Source: Photobacterium sp. DA100 (lineage in GTDB: Bacteria > Pseudomonadota > Gammaproteobacteria > Enterobacterales > Vibrionaceae). Taken from it: a stretch of 64,000 nt of DNA. How positions within the stretch are numbered: the first letter of the stretch is position 1; every line of letters starts with the position of its first letter. Shown one piece after another: positions 1-9,048 of the stretch. A program made the position numbers and the translations under genes. The DNA lies in assembly GCF_029223585.1 (NCBI RefSeq), contig NZ_CP119424.1:868001-932000 (forward strand). The letters run 5' to 3'. Below the pieces are notes generated by a model that saw nothing but the letters and a program-made list of their open reading frames with translations, ran no database searches and was not told the origin of the DNA.

Positions 1-101
1 CCCAAATTCGTGAGCAGATTATCAATAATCGCAAAATCTCACATTTAACAACGAACAAGGTTGCTACAATGCTGAGTGAGAATAAGTGGTATGCCAATTA
101 G
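1..101 (+). CDS. C-terminal fragment of an unidentified protein
   Basis: An open frame enters from the left edge and ends at a TAG at 99-101. The 32 visible residues are polar and end in the residues NKWYAN. No domain can be recognised from so short a tail. The reading frame is open from base 3 onward, so this is probably the true 3' end of a gene outside the window, but chance openness over 100 bases cannot be excluded. Confidence 0.4.
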   Translation, partial: QIREQIINNRKISHLTTNKVATMLSENKWYAN

Positions 102-149
102 GTGTTGGTAATGCCGTTGTGTTGTAGTGAGTATGGTTAAGCAGTAATC

Positions 150-662
150 ATGTTTGTGTTGTCATTATCATCTGGGTTGTTGTTGTCAAGTTTCTACTTG
201 AATACGACACCATGTTTTCCCCCTTCCGACGGTCAATCATCTCAATTGCCGATAGGCAGCTACAACACAGACAACATTGAATGTAATCCCCTTACTTTGT
301 CAGACTCCTATGTTCGTGAGGCCAGAATTAAAAGCCCAGCCCATGTAGAGTGGAAGCTCGCTAGTAAGCCAAAACAAAGCTTTTGGGATAATTGGGCGCG
401 AGAGTTTGATTCGCCTTTCTTGTCTTCGACCGTATCGTCCAGCTTTTATGGTTTGGGGGTATGGATGCCCGAGAAGTTTGCTGAGGATGACTTGCTTGAT
501 GTGGATGAAATCAAAGAGCTGATCAAGAAATACGGTTTACAAATGAGCTTTGGTATCGGTGGTGCAAACGGTCAGTCACCTCGGTTACGTTTGGACTACC
601 GGTGGCACGAGGATCGCGACTTGGAGGACGTGTTTATCCAAGTTGAGATCCCCTTTCAATAA
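150..662 (+). CDS. Hypothetical exported or envelope protein, 170 aa
   Basis: The frame begins at the only available ATG, since an in-frame TAA lies just upstream at 138-140. There is no good ribosome-binding site. Residues 1-17 are hydrophobic and could be a signal peptide. The C-terminal part alternates polar and hydrophobic residues and ends in phenylalanine-glutamine (VEIPFQ), which resembles the closing strand of an outer-membrane protein. I do not recognise the family. The gene converges with the lipoprotein gene on the other strand, with only 24 bp between their stops. Location in the envelope is an inference. Confidence 0.55.
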   Translation: MFVLSLSSGLLLSSFYLNTTPCFPPSDGQSSQLPIGSYNTDNIECNPLTLSDSYVREARIKSPAHVEWKLASKPKQSFWDNWAREFDSPFLSSTVSSSFYGLGVWMPEKFAEDDLLDVDEIKELIKKYGLQMSFGIGGANGQSPRLRLDYRWHEDRDLEDVFIQVEIPFQ

Positions 663-686
663 TGGCGTCAATGTACAATCGCTCAT

Positions 687-1316
687 TTACTTTTCAAGCA
701 ACTTCGAGGCGAGTTTATTAGCCTCATATCCATCCAAATTCGCCTCGTAGAAAGAAAACACTTCGATTTCGGGATAGCGCTCCGTCATTAGGGCTCGATC
801 TCTATCTGCTTGGTAACTGTGGCGAATAACACCGAAACCTGTAGGGTATGGGGTATTCCAAAGTTGACTATTAGCAACCAGGCTAGATGTCAGGAATTGC
901 CCGATATACGTGACTTGGTGTTCACTAATATCAAAATATATCGCCAGATTCTGGTTGGATTTTGAGCGTACAGTTTGCCGGCCATTGGTGCCTTTGAATT
1001 GAACTTGGTTTATTTCATAGCGCCCAACAGGAAGCTCAGCAACGAAAATTTGGCCTTTGTCAGTTACCGACTCAAAATCGGATTTTTTCTGCGTGTTTGT
1101 TAACGTGATTGTTTCGGCTTTACCGGTGGGGCGAATGGAGAGGGTGGTAATGATACCCTCACCGGTCGACGGCCACTCTGTCGTCACACCTAGACTACCG
1201 GCAAGGTAGCCCGTTTCGCGAGAGCTGGTTGCAATCTCATCAGGGACTTTGATATAGATGCCGCTGCTACATCCCCATAGCAACATACACGAAGTCAGAA
1301 TGATGAAGCGTTTCAT
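687..1316 (-). CDS. Putative lipoprotein of unknown function, 209 aa
   Basis: The N-terminus is a typical lipoprotein signal: two basic residues, a hydrophobic stretch and a lipobox LLWGC with cysteine at residue 16, followed by SS. With no aspartate after the cysteine, outer-membrane retention is expected by the +2 rule. The rest is a soluble, strand-rich domain with no catalytic motif that I can name. Residues 85-115 (GQIFVAELPVGRYEINQVQF) resemble the carboxypeptidase-regulatory-like or DUF2846-type beta fold common in surface lipoproteins, but this is a weak impression. The gene converges with the upstream hypothetical gene and diverges from the histidine kinase at 1563. Confidence 0.7.
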   Translation of the reverse strand: MKRFIILTSCMLLWGCSSGIYIKVPDEIATSSRETGYLAGSLGVTTEWPSTGEGIITTLSIRPTGKAETITLTNTQKKSDFESVTDKGQIFVAELPVGRYEINQVQFKGTNGRQTVRSKSNQNLAIYFDISEHQVTYIGQFLTSSLVANSQLWNTPYPTGFGVIRHSYQADRDRALMTERYPEIEVFSFYEANLDGYEANKLASKLLEK

Positions 1317-1562
1317 TTGTGGCGTCCTTGCAAATAAAATTGCTGTTGTATCTTTCGGCTATCTCTGGGGTTATTAAACCTTATACACATCGAATAAGAC
1401 AGGTGTGTAAACAAAATTTGTTAATTTGGTACATGAATTAATAATAAGCACGAAATAATCCGCAAGAGACGGTGCTCAGTGTGGTGGTGTCTAAGTAAAG
1501 AAACAAATACATATTTCGCTCAGCCTTATGTTACTCTAGCAAAAAATCACCTGTAAGTTGTA

Positions 1563-2945
1563 ATGAGTTGTATTGTTATTCGTAAATTAAGATCGGCATT
1601 TTGCTTGGGTGATCGCGAGGGGTTGGCGTTCAAGCTGTTTTCGTCGTTTGCGCTTAGCTTGTTTATCATATTATTGCTGCAGCATCTTGCAGAAGCCGCG
1701 ATGATAAGGGTGTTGTTGCATATCCCTGAGAAAATCAAAACAGAAATGGTTGAGTTGTCCTATCAGGCTGAAGTAAATATCCAAGCAGGCGATATGGATG
1801 AACTGGCCGATTGGGAGCGAGGACAGAGATATTATTTATTTGTGCTTGATCACAATCAGCAGGTGATAAGTGGGCGGGATATGCATCCTCACTTCGAGTT
1901 CAAGCTGCAATTTGCCCGAGATATTGACACCATTTTTGATAACAAGGTAAACCAGCCAATCATAGCGCTTCCACTGAGGACAGGGCATACCTTGGTCATA
2001 CAGTTTCCATATGAACGTCATCCAGCGCGTTACTTTACTTACTACTTCACGATAATTCAGGTTGTGATTGCGGGGTTGATTCTCGGGGCGCTGTCACTGC
2101 TGTTAGCAAGGTATTTACAAACGCCGCTAAATAAGCTGAAGATAGCTAGCCATCGTTTAGCCGAAGGTGATTTCTCGGTAAGGGTGGGGCGTGAAGTGGG
2201 TGATACGGTGACCGAGTTTTCCGCATTGGCAAATAGTTTTGATCATATGACCACCCGTATTAATGCGTTGTCAGAGAAACAAAAGTGCTTGATCAGGGAT
2301 GTTTCCCATGAATTGAAAACACCTTTGGCGCGTCATGATTTGGCTATACACCTGCTAAGACGCAAACTCCCCCAAGAGTACCATGGCTTGTTAGCTCGCC
2401 TAGAGCGCGAATCAACAGAAATGAATGTACTGGTTAGCGAAATCCTCGAATACAGTAGGCTTGAAAATGCCAGCTATCAGTTAAAGCTGCATCCTACGGA
2501 TCTTTCCTGTCTGTGTGTATTACAAGTTGAAAAAATGCAGGATGCCTTAATGGAGCATCAAACGCTGTGCTACACAGGTGCAAGCGTTGAACAGCTTGCG
2601 CTGGTAGACCACGGGTTGATCTTGCGTATTTTGAATAATTTGATTGGCAATGCCATCAAGTATGCGGGTGAGCAAGCGTATATCCGTGTATCGGTAAGTG
2701 CCACGGAAAATAATGAGTTAGAACTGTGGGTCGAAGATGACGGGCAAGGTATATCACCACAGTGCATCGACACCATCTTTGACCCCTTTACCCGGGTACA
2801 GTCTTCGCGTGAGAAACAATCGGGTGGATACGGGCTGGGGCTTGCTATTGTCAAGGAAGCGGTATCTATTATGAACGGTAGGGTCGGTGCGGAAAACCTC
2901 ACAAATGGTTTTAGGGTTAGAGTTAAATTGCCTACAACAGTTTGA
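1563..2945 (+). CDS. Sensor histidine kinase, HAMP type, 460 aa
   Basis: Two membrane segments lie at about residues 22-45 and 162-182 and flank a periplasmic sensing region of about 115 residues. A HAMP segment follows (about 183-235). The HisKA phosphoacceptor is His249 in DVSHELKTPLARHD. The ATPase domain shows the N box (LNNLIGNAIKYA), the G1 box (VEDDGQGIS) and the G2 box (GGYGLGLAIV), so the catalytic machinery looks complete. The overall plan resembles the CpxA/EnvZ class. No response regulator gene lies on either side within the window, and the partial ORF at the left edge does not look like one. The partner and stimulus are therefore unknown. The start is ATG with a weak ribosome site, so a shorter or longer form is possible. 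Confidence 0.9.
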   Translation: MSCIVIRKLRSAFCLGDREGLAFKLFSSFALSLFIILLLQHLAEAAMIRVLLHIPEKIKTEMVELSYQAEVNIQAGDMDELADWERGQRYYLFVLDHNQQVISGRDMHPHFEFKLQFARDIDTIFDNKVNQPIIALPLRTGHTLVIQFPYERHPARYFTYYFTIIQVVIAGLILGALSLLLARYLQTPLNKLKIASHRLAEGDFSVRVGREVGDTVTEFSALANSFDHMTTRINALSEKQKCLIRDVSHELKTPLARHDLAIHLLRRKLPQEYHGLLARLERESTEMNVLVSEILEYSRLENASYQLKLHPTDLSCLCVLQVEKMQDALMEHQTLCYTGASVEQLALVDHGLILRILNNLIGNAIKYAGEQAYIRVSVSATENNELELWVEDDGQGISPQCIDTIFDPFTRVQSSREKQSGGYGLGLAIVKEAVSIMNGRVGAENLTNGFRVRVKLPTTV

Positions 2946-2959
2946 TTTTCATGCAAAAT

Positions 2960-2987
2960 AAAGCCCGATGCGAATACATCGGGCTTT
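2960..2987. terminator. Bidirectional hairpin terminator
   Basis: AAAGCCCGATG and CATCGGGCTTT form an 11-bp perfect stem with a 6-base loop. It lies between the convergent histidine kinase gene and the small gene at 2991, so it can serve both. Confidence 0.85.
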
Positions 2988-2990
2988 GTG

Positions 2991-3431
2991 TTATTTCTTT
3001 AGTCGTTCAACATCGATTACATTTTTGAATTTACTGGCTTTGCTGAAGATATAGTCTACGTCCGGCGGAAAGTCTTTATTGCTTTTGGCATGCTTCATCA
3101 TGTCGAAGACTGTGAATTCAGCCATTACAGCGTACTGGTATTCTTTGAAGTCACCTTCGGCCTGCAGCGTAGGATCAAAGTACTGATCGCCTTTACGGAT
3201 AATTGCATGGTCAACCACTTCATTTTCTAGGCGATAGCCGAGAACGTAGCGCTCACCTTTACCGTAGATGACATTCATATAGCTGTTATAGAAACATTCA
3301 CCCTCGTTAGATGTACACGACTCAAGTACATCCTCGTCCATCGCAGAGACGGTGACGATACGCATTTTGTCTGCTTTTAGGTTAAGGGCTGTCAGTTGCT
3401 GACGAACGTTATCTAGGTTTACTTCTGTCAC
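2991..3431 (-). CDS. Hypothetical cytoplasmic protein with possible Cys-His-Asp triad, 146 aa
   Basis: The frame starts with GTG; no ATG is available upstream of residue 23. There is no signal peptide or membrane segment. Cys46 (GECFYNS), His75 (VVDHAI) and Asp86 (YFDPT) occur in the order and local settings seen in small papain-like or transglutaminase-like folds, where Cys opens a helix, His sits on a strand and Asp precedes Pro-Thr. This resemblance is by eye and no family is assigned. The gene sits between the histidine kinase and the TonB receptor, facing away from the receptor. Function is unknown; a structural relative without activity is equally possible. Confidence 0.65.
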   Translation of the reverse strand: MTEVNLDNVRQQLTALNLKADKMRIVTVSAMDEDVLESCTSNEGECFYNSYMNVIYGKGERYVLGYRLENEVVDHAIIRKGDQYFDPTLQAEGDFKEYQYAVMAEFTVFDMMKHAKSNKDFPPDVDYIFSKASKFKNVIDVERLKK

Positions 3432-3581
3432 TTCAAATGTACCGATAATTTAAAAAAACATCGCATTATACCTGTCTGCCATGAAAATGACACATTTCCT
3501 GTATGGAGAACTGAGAGCGGTAACAGCTTGACGTACGTTTACAGGCCTTTACGAATGCAAAGAATGTAAATTATCTGCAAA

Positions 3582-3596
3582 TGGTAATGCTTATCA
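3582..3596 (+). promoter_or_regulatory. Fur-type box upstream of siderophore receptor
   Basis: The 15 bases TGGTAATGCTTATCA match the 7-1-7 Fur core TGATAATGATTATCA at 13 of 15 positions. The site is about 105 bp upstream of the TonB-dependent receptor start. It suggests iron repression of the receptor. Confidence 0.7.
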
Positions 3597-3701
3597 CTTA
3601 TATTCCCTCCAGCACAAAAATGCATGTGGGTACGACTAAGCCGCCAAATAAATAAACCAACAATATGGCGCTGTATCTGAAATGATCTGGAGTAACGGAA
3701 T

Positions 3702-5795
3702 ATGTTTAACAAAAGTCAGTTGACTTTACTTATCGGTGCAATCCTCGCTGCGCCAACTGCCTATGCCCAAGAGCACATTGCAACAACAGATGTTGATGAA
3801 CACATGGTGGTAACCGCCCGAGATTATGGTTACAAGGCTGATACCACTACAACAGCTATGCGTATTGAAGCGAGCCAGTTGGAAACCGCGGGGCAGGTAT
3901 CTGTCATTGATGAACAACTGATTGATGAGCAACGTGCAAGCTCATTGGATGAAGTACTCGAGAACGACTCCAGTGTGTCCATTGGAGATAAAACTCGTAA
4001 CCGAGTCACTTACTCACTGCGTGGTTTTGAGCTGCAAAGTGGAAGCGGCTTCCTTCGCGATGGCAAACAGCATTGGTCTCATTATCGCCAGCCGATAGAA
4101 CTGCTAGAGCGAGTGGAAGTTGTCAAAGGCCCTTCGGGTCTACTGTATGGTAAATCAGCACCAGGTGGTCTGATTAACATGGTTTCTAAGAAGCCCACTT
4201 ACGAGACTCAGGTTAATGTTAGCCAGGATATTGGTTCAGATAATGAATCACGTACAGTTGTCGATGTCAGCGGCGTGTTGAATGAAGCGCAGACGTTGCG
4301 AGCCCGTACGGTTGTTTCACAGCAAACCTATGACAATTGGCGTACGTATACTGACGGCAGCACTCCATCAACAGAACGATTTGTCGGCGGGTTGTTTGTT
4401 GATTATGACGTCAACGACAACGTCACTGTGTCTGTTCACTACGATAAAACACGTGACAAGGGCGGTGTAGACTCGGGTGCATACGTGAAAAACGGTGAAG
4501 TGGTATTGGGCGAAAACCATATTTGGGATGCCCAGTGGTCAGAAATTGAAAACAATGTCGAAAACTACGGGTTCGATATCAGTGCTCAACTGACAAATGT
4601 GTGGCGTATGTCTGCGAGCTACAATCACCAGAACTTCTTGCGTCACGATACCGAAAGTTTCTCCAAGCCTGAGACATACAACCCAGAAACGGGCACATTC
4701 GAATACCAAGGTTACGACCGACTGGATGACTGGCAGTTTGATACAGCGTATCTTGATTTTGTCGGTGAATTTTCGGCACTAGGTGTTGACCATCAGTTAC
4801 TGGTTGGCTCCAACTGGTTGGGTTATTACTACCTTGGAAAAACTGACTCGATTAAAGGGCTAACCGCTGAGGTTGGTAAGCCGCTCGAAAAGCCAGACGG
4901 CTTGAGCTACAAGAATGCAGGGCCTAAAACACCAACAGAGCGTGACTCTTACGGTTTCTATATTCAAGATATGATAACGTTCAACGATCAGTGGCAAGCA
5001 TTGGCTGGACTTCGCTATGACCGTGAAGAAACCAAAGGCAGTGATCTTGTCGAAGATGCACTCACGCCTAAAGTTGCTGTAATTTATCACCCGCACAGTA
5101 ACGGTTCTATATATGCTTCCTACTCGGAAAGCTTTGAACCACAGGGTGAAGTCACAAGTGGTAAAGGCAAAGAGTACCGTAATGATGGTGAGCACCTGAA
5201 GCCGCGCAAGGGTAAACAGTATGAGTTGGGAACCAAATGGGAGCTTTTTGACGAGCGCTTGTTTGTAACTGGTGCGTTGTTCGATATTGCGCTGGAAGAT
5301 GTTGCCCTTGATATTCAACACTCGGATGGTACCTACACCAAAACACAAGGCGGTGAACAAGTCCACCGTGGTGCAGAATTGGCATTGCAAGGTTACCTGA
5401 CAGATCGGTTGTCTTTGCACGGCAACGCGATGTATCTAGACGCTGAGTATAAGAGCCATGCGGATTATCAAGGTAAGCGCCCGGCTGATGTACCAGAGTT
5501 TGGTGCGACAATTTGGTCTCGTTACGCGTTTGAGAACAATACCAATGTTAACCTGGGTGTGACTTACGTTGGTGAGCGCTATGGCGATGATGCCAATACG
5601 TTTAAGAAAGATGCGTATACTCGTATCGACATGGGCGTGTCACATACTATCCATTATGATCAGGACCTAGATTTCATTGCACGATTCAATGTCGAGAATG
5701 TCTTTGATACTGATTACATGATGGGGGGGGACAATACCAATGTGACACTCGGTGAAGGACGTAATTTCATCGCAACGTTGCAAGTGCGTTACTAA
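3702..5795 (+). CDS. TonB-dependent ferric siderophore receptor, 697 aa
   Basis: The signal peptide is about 22 residues and ends PTAYA before QEH. A TonB-box-like stretch (HMVVTAR) follows. The plug domain covers about 60-180, with the family hallmarks LRGFE, VEVVKGPSGLLYG and GGLINMVSKKP. A 22-strand-type barrel follows and ends in an aromatic C-terminus (ATLQVRY). The layout fits the siderophore subclass (FhuE/FcuA-like), which imports hydroxamate-type or related ferric siderophores across the outer membrane. The substrate cannot be deduced from sequence. The Fur-type box upstream and the TonB2-type operon immediately downstream support a role in iron uptake. No siderophore biosynthesis genes or ABC importer lie nearby, so it may serve a foreign siderophore. 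Confidence 0.93.
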   Translation: MFNKSQLTLLIGAILAAPTAYAQEHIATTDVDEHMVVTARDYGYKADTTTTAMRIEASQLETAGQVSVIDEQLIDEQRASSLDEVLENDSSVSIGDKTRNRVTYSLRGFELQSGSGFLRDGKQHWSHYRQPIELLERVEVVKGPSGLLYGKSAPGGLINMVSKKPTYETQVNVSQDIGSDNESRTVVDVSGVLNEAQTLRARTVVSQQTYDNWRTYTDGSTPSTERFVGGLFVDYDVNDNVTVSVHYDKTRDKGGVDSGAYVKNGEVVLGENHIWDAQWSEIENNVENYGFDISAQLTNVWRMSASYNHQNFLRHDTESFSKPETYNPETGTFEYQGYDRLDDWQFDTAYLDFVGEFSALGVDHQLLVGSNWLGYYYLGKTDSIKGLTAEVGKPLEKPDGLSYKNAGPKTPTERDSYGFYIQDMITFNDQWQALAGLRYDREETKGSDLVEDALTPKVAVIYHPHSNGSIYASYSESFEPQGEVTSGKGKEYRNDGEHLKPRKGKQYELGTKWELFDERLFVTGALFDIALEDVALDIQHSDGTYTKTQGGEQVHRGAELALQGYLTDRLSLHGNAMYLDAEYKSHADYQGKRPADVPEFGATIWSRYAFENNTNVNLGVTYVGERYGDDANTFKKDAYTRIDMGVSHTIHYDQDLDFIARFNVENVFDTDYMMGGDNTNVTLGEGRNFIATLQVRY

Positions 5796-5805
5796 ATGGA
5801 TTAAT

Positions 5806-5832
5806 AAGGGGGAGCAGCGTGCTTTCCCCCTT
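5806..5832 (+). terminator. GC-rich hairpin after the receptor gene
   Basis: AAGGGGGA and TCCCCCTT form an 8-bp stem with an 11-base loop, starting 11 bp after the receptor stop. There is no strong T-run after it, so it may only partly separate receptor transcripts from the TonB2 operon. Confidence 0.5.
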
Positions 5833-5989
5833 AGTTGTGTTATCAATGATGAAATCCAAATGGTATCTACTTTAATTTGGTGTATCTTGACTGTCACTCA
5901 TCGGCCACGACTGGATGGGTTTATTTGTTTTTGGTATAGCCTTCATAGATTGAAGATTTTTAATTGTTATTAGTGCATTGATTTTAAGA

Positions 5990-6751
5990 ATGAATATCAA
6001 GAAAACTAGCCTCGCGCTATTGGTACTTAGTCTCACCGCTGGCGTGCAAGCCAGTACACTGGGTGAAGCTCGTAACCTAGAAAGCTCAATGAATGCGGCC
6101 TCTGCCAGCAGCCAGGAAAAAATTGACCGCAGTGCTGAAGCCACGCTTTCGATGAAAGCGGAAATCGAGCAGCTTCAGGAAGAAGTGAAAAATCTTCAGG
6201 TCTACCACGACCACCTTGCAAATTTGGTATTAAGCCAGAACCTAGAGAAAGCTAGCCTTAATCAGCAGATTGAAGGGATCAAAGATACCCGTCAGGGGAT
6301 AGTCCCGCTGATGTACAGCATGCTTGATGGCCTGAAAATCAATGTTGAATTAGACAAGCCGATTCGTAAAGAAGAACGGCTAGAGCGAATTCAAAAGCTG
6401 GAAAAGATGATGGTTCAGGCGGATATTAGTGATGCTGAAAAATATCGCCGAATTCTTGAGGCATACCAAATCGAACTCGATTACGGTACTAAGATGGGGA
6501 TCTACCAAGGCCAAGTCGCGCTTGAAAGTGGTGTGCTTGAAGCGGACATGCTCTACCTTGGCCGTGTTTCCCTTGTTGCCCGAAGCTTAGATGGCAAAAA
6601 CTACTGGTCATGGAACGAAAAAGAGTTTGTATGGCAATCACTTGACCACGCCTTTGCTTCGGATATCAACAAGGCATTTGCCATCGCTTCAAAGCAAGCT
6701 GCACCTAGCCTAATCACACTGCCTGTTTCAGTTAACGTGGAGACTAAGTAA
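5990..6751 (+). CDS. DUF3450 family periplasmic coiled-coil protein, TonB2 cluster
   Basis: ATG at 5990 is preferred over an upstream TTG at 5978, because it directly opens a standard signal peptide (MNIKKTSLALLVL, cleaved after VQA). The mature protein of about 230 residues begins with a long predicted coiled coil rich in Glu, Gln and Leu (about residues 40-100). It ends in a compact region containing NYWSWNEKEFVWQ. DUF3450 proteins are the regular first member of Vibrio TonB2-type operons. Their exact job is not established; a periplasmic structural or coupling role for the energy-transducing complex is an inference. The next gene starts 1 bp after the stop. Confidence 0.85.
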   Translation: MNIKKTSLALLVLSLTAGVQASTLGEARNLESSMNAASASSQEKIDRSAEATLSMKAEIEQLQEEVKNLQVYHDHLANLVLSQNLEKASLNQQIEGIKDTRQGIVPLMYSMLDGLKINVELDKPIRKEERLERIQKLEKMMVQADISDAEKYRRILEAYQIELDYGTKMGIYQGQVALESGVLEADMLYLGRVSLVARSLDGKNYWSWNEKEFVWQSLDHAFASDINKAFAIASKQAAPSLITLPVSVNVETK

Positions 6752-6752
6752 C

Positions 6753-8084
6753 ATGAAAATCAAAGCGTTAGTGGCAGCGTTGTACCTGTTTTCTGTTCCT
6801 GTCGTTTCGGCAAATACGTCGCTGGTACAAGATACCCTTCAGGAAGCGAAAGTTCAGCAACAGCATAATGCCGAGCGTGAACTGGGCTTCAAGTTGACTG
6901 AGCAAGAATTCAAGGCCCAACGTGATGCCTTACTTAAGCTGCGCCAGCAACTGCAAGCAGACACTGACAAGTTAAGTACGACTTTCAGCAAAAATGAAAA
7001 CGAATTGGCGAAACTGGAAGAGCAGCTCCGACTAGAAACTGGCAGCTTAGGTGAGCTGTTTGGCGTTGTTCGTCAAGCTGCCAAAGATCTTGATTCGGAA
7101 ATGGCATTCTCTGTAACCGGTGTTGACCGTAACGATTACCGCCAGGTTGTCGACAGCATCGTTGCCGCAAGAACACTGCCTTCCCTAGAAGAACTCACGG
7201 ATTTGTGGAAAGGGCTAGAAGAGCAAATTGTAGCAAGCCGTGAGCTTCGAGCGGTATCTGTACCCTTTATCGATGGCCAGGGTAAAAGTGCCAACGTCGA
7301 TGCATACCGTTTAGGTAGCCTTGGCCTAATAGGCGACCAAGGCTACCTTGCCTGGGATGGAAAACGTGGTTCAGCTAAACCGTATTTGAAACAGCCTCAA
7401 AACGGCCCTGTTAGCAATCAGCTATCCGAACTGGAGCAGGGCGGCATGCTAGCTATGGTCGTCGACCCCTCTCGCGGATTTATGCTCGAACAGCTGGCCA
7501 ATGCACCTGAGCTTAAAGATCGTATCGAGCACGGTGGCGTGGTCGGTAAGATCATCCTTGGCTTGCTTGCCGTTGGGCTAGGTATTGGCCTTATCCGCGG
7601 CACCAAGCTGTTTGCGATTCGCCAGCAGATCAAGAAACAGCTTAAAACCCCTGAAACTCCGGGCAATAACCCTTTAGGCCGAGTGCTTAGTGTTTACAGT
7701 AAAGAGCCAAACCGCAGTGTAGAGGCTCTGGAACTTCGCCTGCTAGAAACTATTGTTGATGAGCAGCAAGGCTTGGAGAAAGGCCTATCGATGTTGAAGC
7801 TGCTGGCTGCTCTAGCGCCGATGCTGGGGCTGCTGGGCACGGTAACCGGTATGATCGAAACCTTCCAGGTGATCACTCAGTTTGGTAATGGCGACCCCAC
7901 AGTGATGGCGGGGGGGATTTCTATGGCTCTGGTAACAACAGTTTTGGGTTTGGTAGCGGCAATGCCTCTGTTACTGGCGCACAATATGTTGACGACCCAA
8001 GCTGAAACTATCCGTAGCATTCTTGAAAAGCAGGGTATCAGCCTGGTAGCCGAGCAAGCTGAAAAAGCAGGAATGACCGCATAA
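6753..8084 (+). CDS. ttpC: TtpC, TonB2 complex-associated MotA/TolQ/ExbB-type protein
   Basis: This 443-residue protein has a signal peptide (cleaved near VVSA), a long periplasmic coiled-coil region to about 265, a membrane segment at about 268-285 and a C-terminal ExbB/TolQ proton-channel domain (about 345-435). That domain contains the family motif APMLGLLGTVTGMIETF and a following GGISMAL segment. TtpC is known in Vibrio anguillarum and V. vulnificus as an extra protein required for TonB2-dependent ferric siderophore uptake. It differs from ordinary ExbB by its long periplasmic extension, as seen here. The stop overlaps the next start (TAATG), which suggests translational coupling. Confidence 0.9.
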   Translation: MKIKALVAALYLFSVPVVSANTSLVQDTLQEAKVQQQHNAERELGFKLTEQEFKAQRDALLKLRQQLQADTDKLSTTFSKNENELAKLEEQLRLETGSLGELFGVVRQAAKDLDSEMAFSVTGVDRNDYRQVVDSIVAARTLPSLEELTDLWKGLEEQIVASRELRAVSVPFIDGQGKSANVDAYRLGSLGLIGDQGYLAWDGKRGSAKPYLKQPQNGPVSNQLSELEQGGMLAMVVDPSRGFMLEQLANAPELKDRIEHGGVVGKIILGLLAVGLGIGLIRGTKLFAIRQQIKKQLKTPETPGNNPLGRVLSVYSKEPNRSVEALELRLLETIVDEQQGLEKGLSMLKLLAALAPMLGLLGTVTGMIETFQVITQFGNGDPTVMAGGISMALVTTVLGLVAAMPLLLAHNMLTTQAETIRSILEKQGISLVAEQAEKAGMTA

Positions 8085-8647
8085 TGGAAAGCAACCTGTA
8101 TGAAGTTCCGCTAGTGCAAGCTTCATTCTTTGATGCTTGGAAATACTCACTAGAGACCTTTATGAATCAAGGAGGTCAGGTGCTCTGGTGGCTGGCCGCG
8201 GTCGTGATGTTTTGCTGGATTCTGGTGATTGAGCGGGTGTTATACCTGCTCATTACCTACCCGAAACAACGGCAACGATGGCTGGAACAGTGGCAGGCAA
8301 GGATTGACCATTCCTCTTGGTATGCACGTTCAATACGCGATGGCTGGTTGAGCCAAGCGCATATCGCGCTCAACCAAAACCTGAACTTGATCAAGGTACT
8401 GGTAGCCATTTGTCCAATGCTTGGTTTGCTGGGGACGGTAACCGGTATGATTTCGGTGTTTGACGTGATGGCCACCCAAGGGAGCAGCCAGCCAAGGTTG
8501 ATGGCATCCGGGATCTCCCTGGCCACACTGCCTACCATGGCCGGTATGGTTGCGGCGCTATCGGGGATGTTTGTACATTCACGTTTATCCAAGTCCTGCT
8601 ACAAGCGCGAAATAAAGTTAGAAAAACTATTGAGGAGTCAGCAATGA
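8084..8647 (+). CDS. exbB2: ExbB2 proton channel subunit, 187 aa
   Basis: A short MotA/TolQ/ExbB protein with a first membrane segment at about 36-57 and two more around 103-125 and 145-170. The hallmark CPMLGLLGTVTGMISVFDVM is present. With ExbD2 it forms the proton-driven stator that energises TonB2. It is shorter than classical ExbB, as is normal for the Vibrio TonB2 system. Its start overlaps the ttpC stop and its own stop overlaps the exbD2 start by ATGA. Confidence 0.92.
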   Translation: MESNLYEVPLVQASFFDAWKYSLETFMNQGGQVLWWLAAVVMFCWILVIERVLYLLITYPKQRQRWLEQWQARIDHSSWYARSIRDGWLSQAHIALNQNLNLIKVLVAICPMLGLLGTVTGMISVFDVMATQGSSQPRLMASGISLATLPTMAGMVAALSGMFVHSRLSKSCYKREIKLEKLLRSQQ

Positions 8648-9048
8648 GACTGAGTCGTCCGTCTTCAGCCCGTGAAGATGCCCAGGTAGACCTGACGTCT
8701 ATGCTGGATATTGTATTTATCATGTTGATTTTTTTCATTGTCACCAGCTCATTTGTCCGCGAGTCTGGGGTTGAAGTGAATCGCCCTCAGGCCAGTAACG
8801 TGATAAGCCAGAAAGATGCGGGTATTTTTATTGCTATTACCTCAGCCAATGATGTGTATATTGACAAACGTGTTGTTGATGTTGAGCGCGTTCAGGCCAC
8901 GCTGGAGCATTTGCTGCTCGAGCAGCCTGAAGCATCGCTTGTGATCCAGGCTGACGAACATGCTTACAACGGCACCGTTGTTCGAGTAATGGATGCGGCA
9001 AAAGGCGCAGGTGTACAAAAGATTGCGTTGGCAGCGGAGAAGCGTTAA
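8644..9048 (+). CDS. exbD2: ExbD2 biopolymer transport protein, 134 aa
   Basis: A single membrane anchor at about residues 19-40 carries the essential aspartate in VDLTSMLDIVFIMLIFF. The periplasmic ExbD/TolR domain follows, ending near VQKIALAAEKR. The ribosome site GAGGAG lies within the end of exbB2. It partners ExbB2 and TonB2 in proton-motive-force transduction to outer-membrane receptors such as the one encoded upstream. Confidence 0.93.
   Translation: MRLSRPSSAREDAQVDLTSMLDIVFIMLIFFIVTSSFVRESGVEVNRPQASNVISQKDAGIFIAITSANDVYIDKRVVDVERVQATLEHLLLEQPEASLVIQADEHAYNGTVVRVMDAAKGAGVQKIALAAEKR

Noticed and set aside
4860..5511. Long antisense frames opposite the TonB-dependent receptor
   Set aside because: They arise from codon bias of the receptor gene and show no motifs or start signals.
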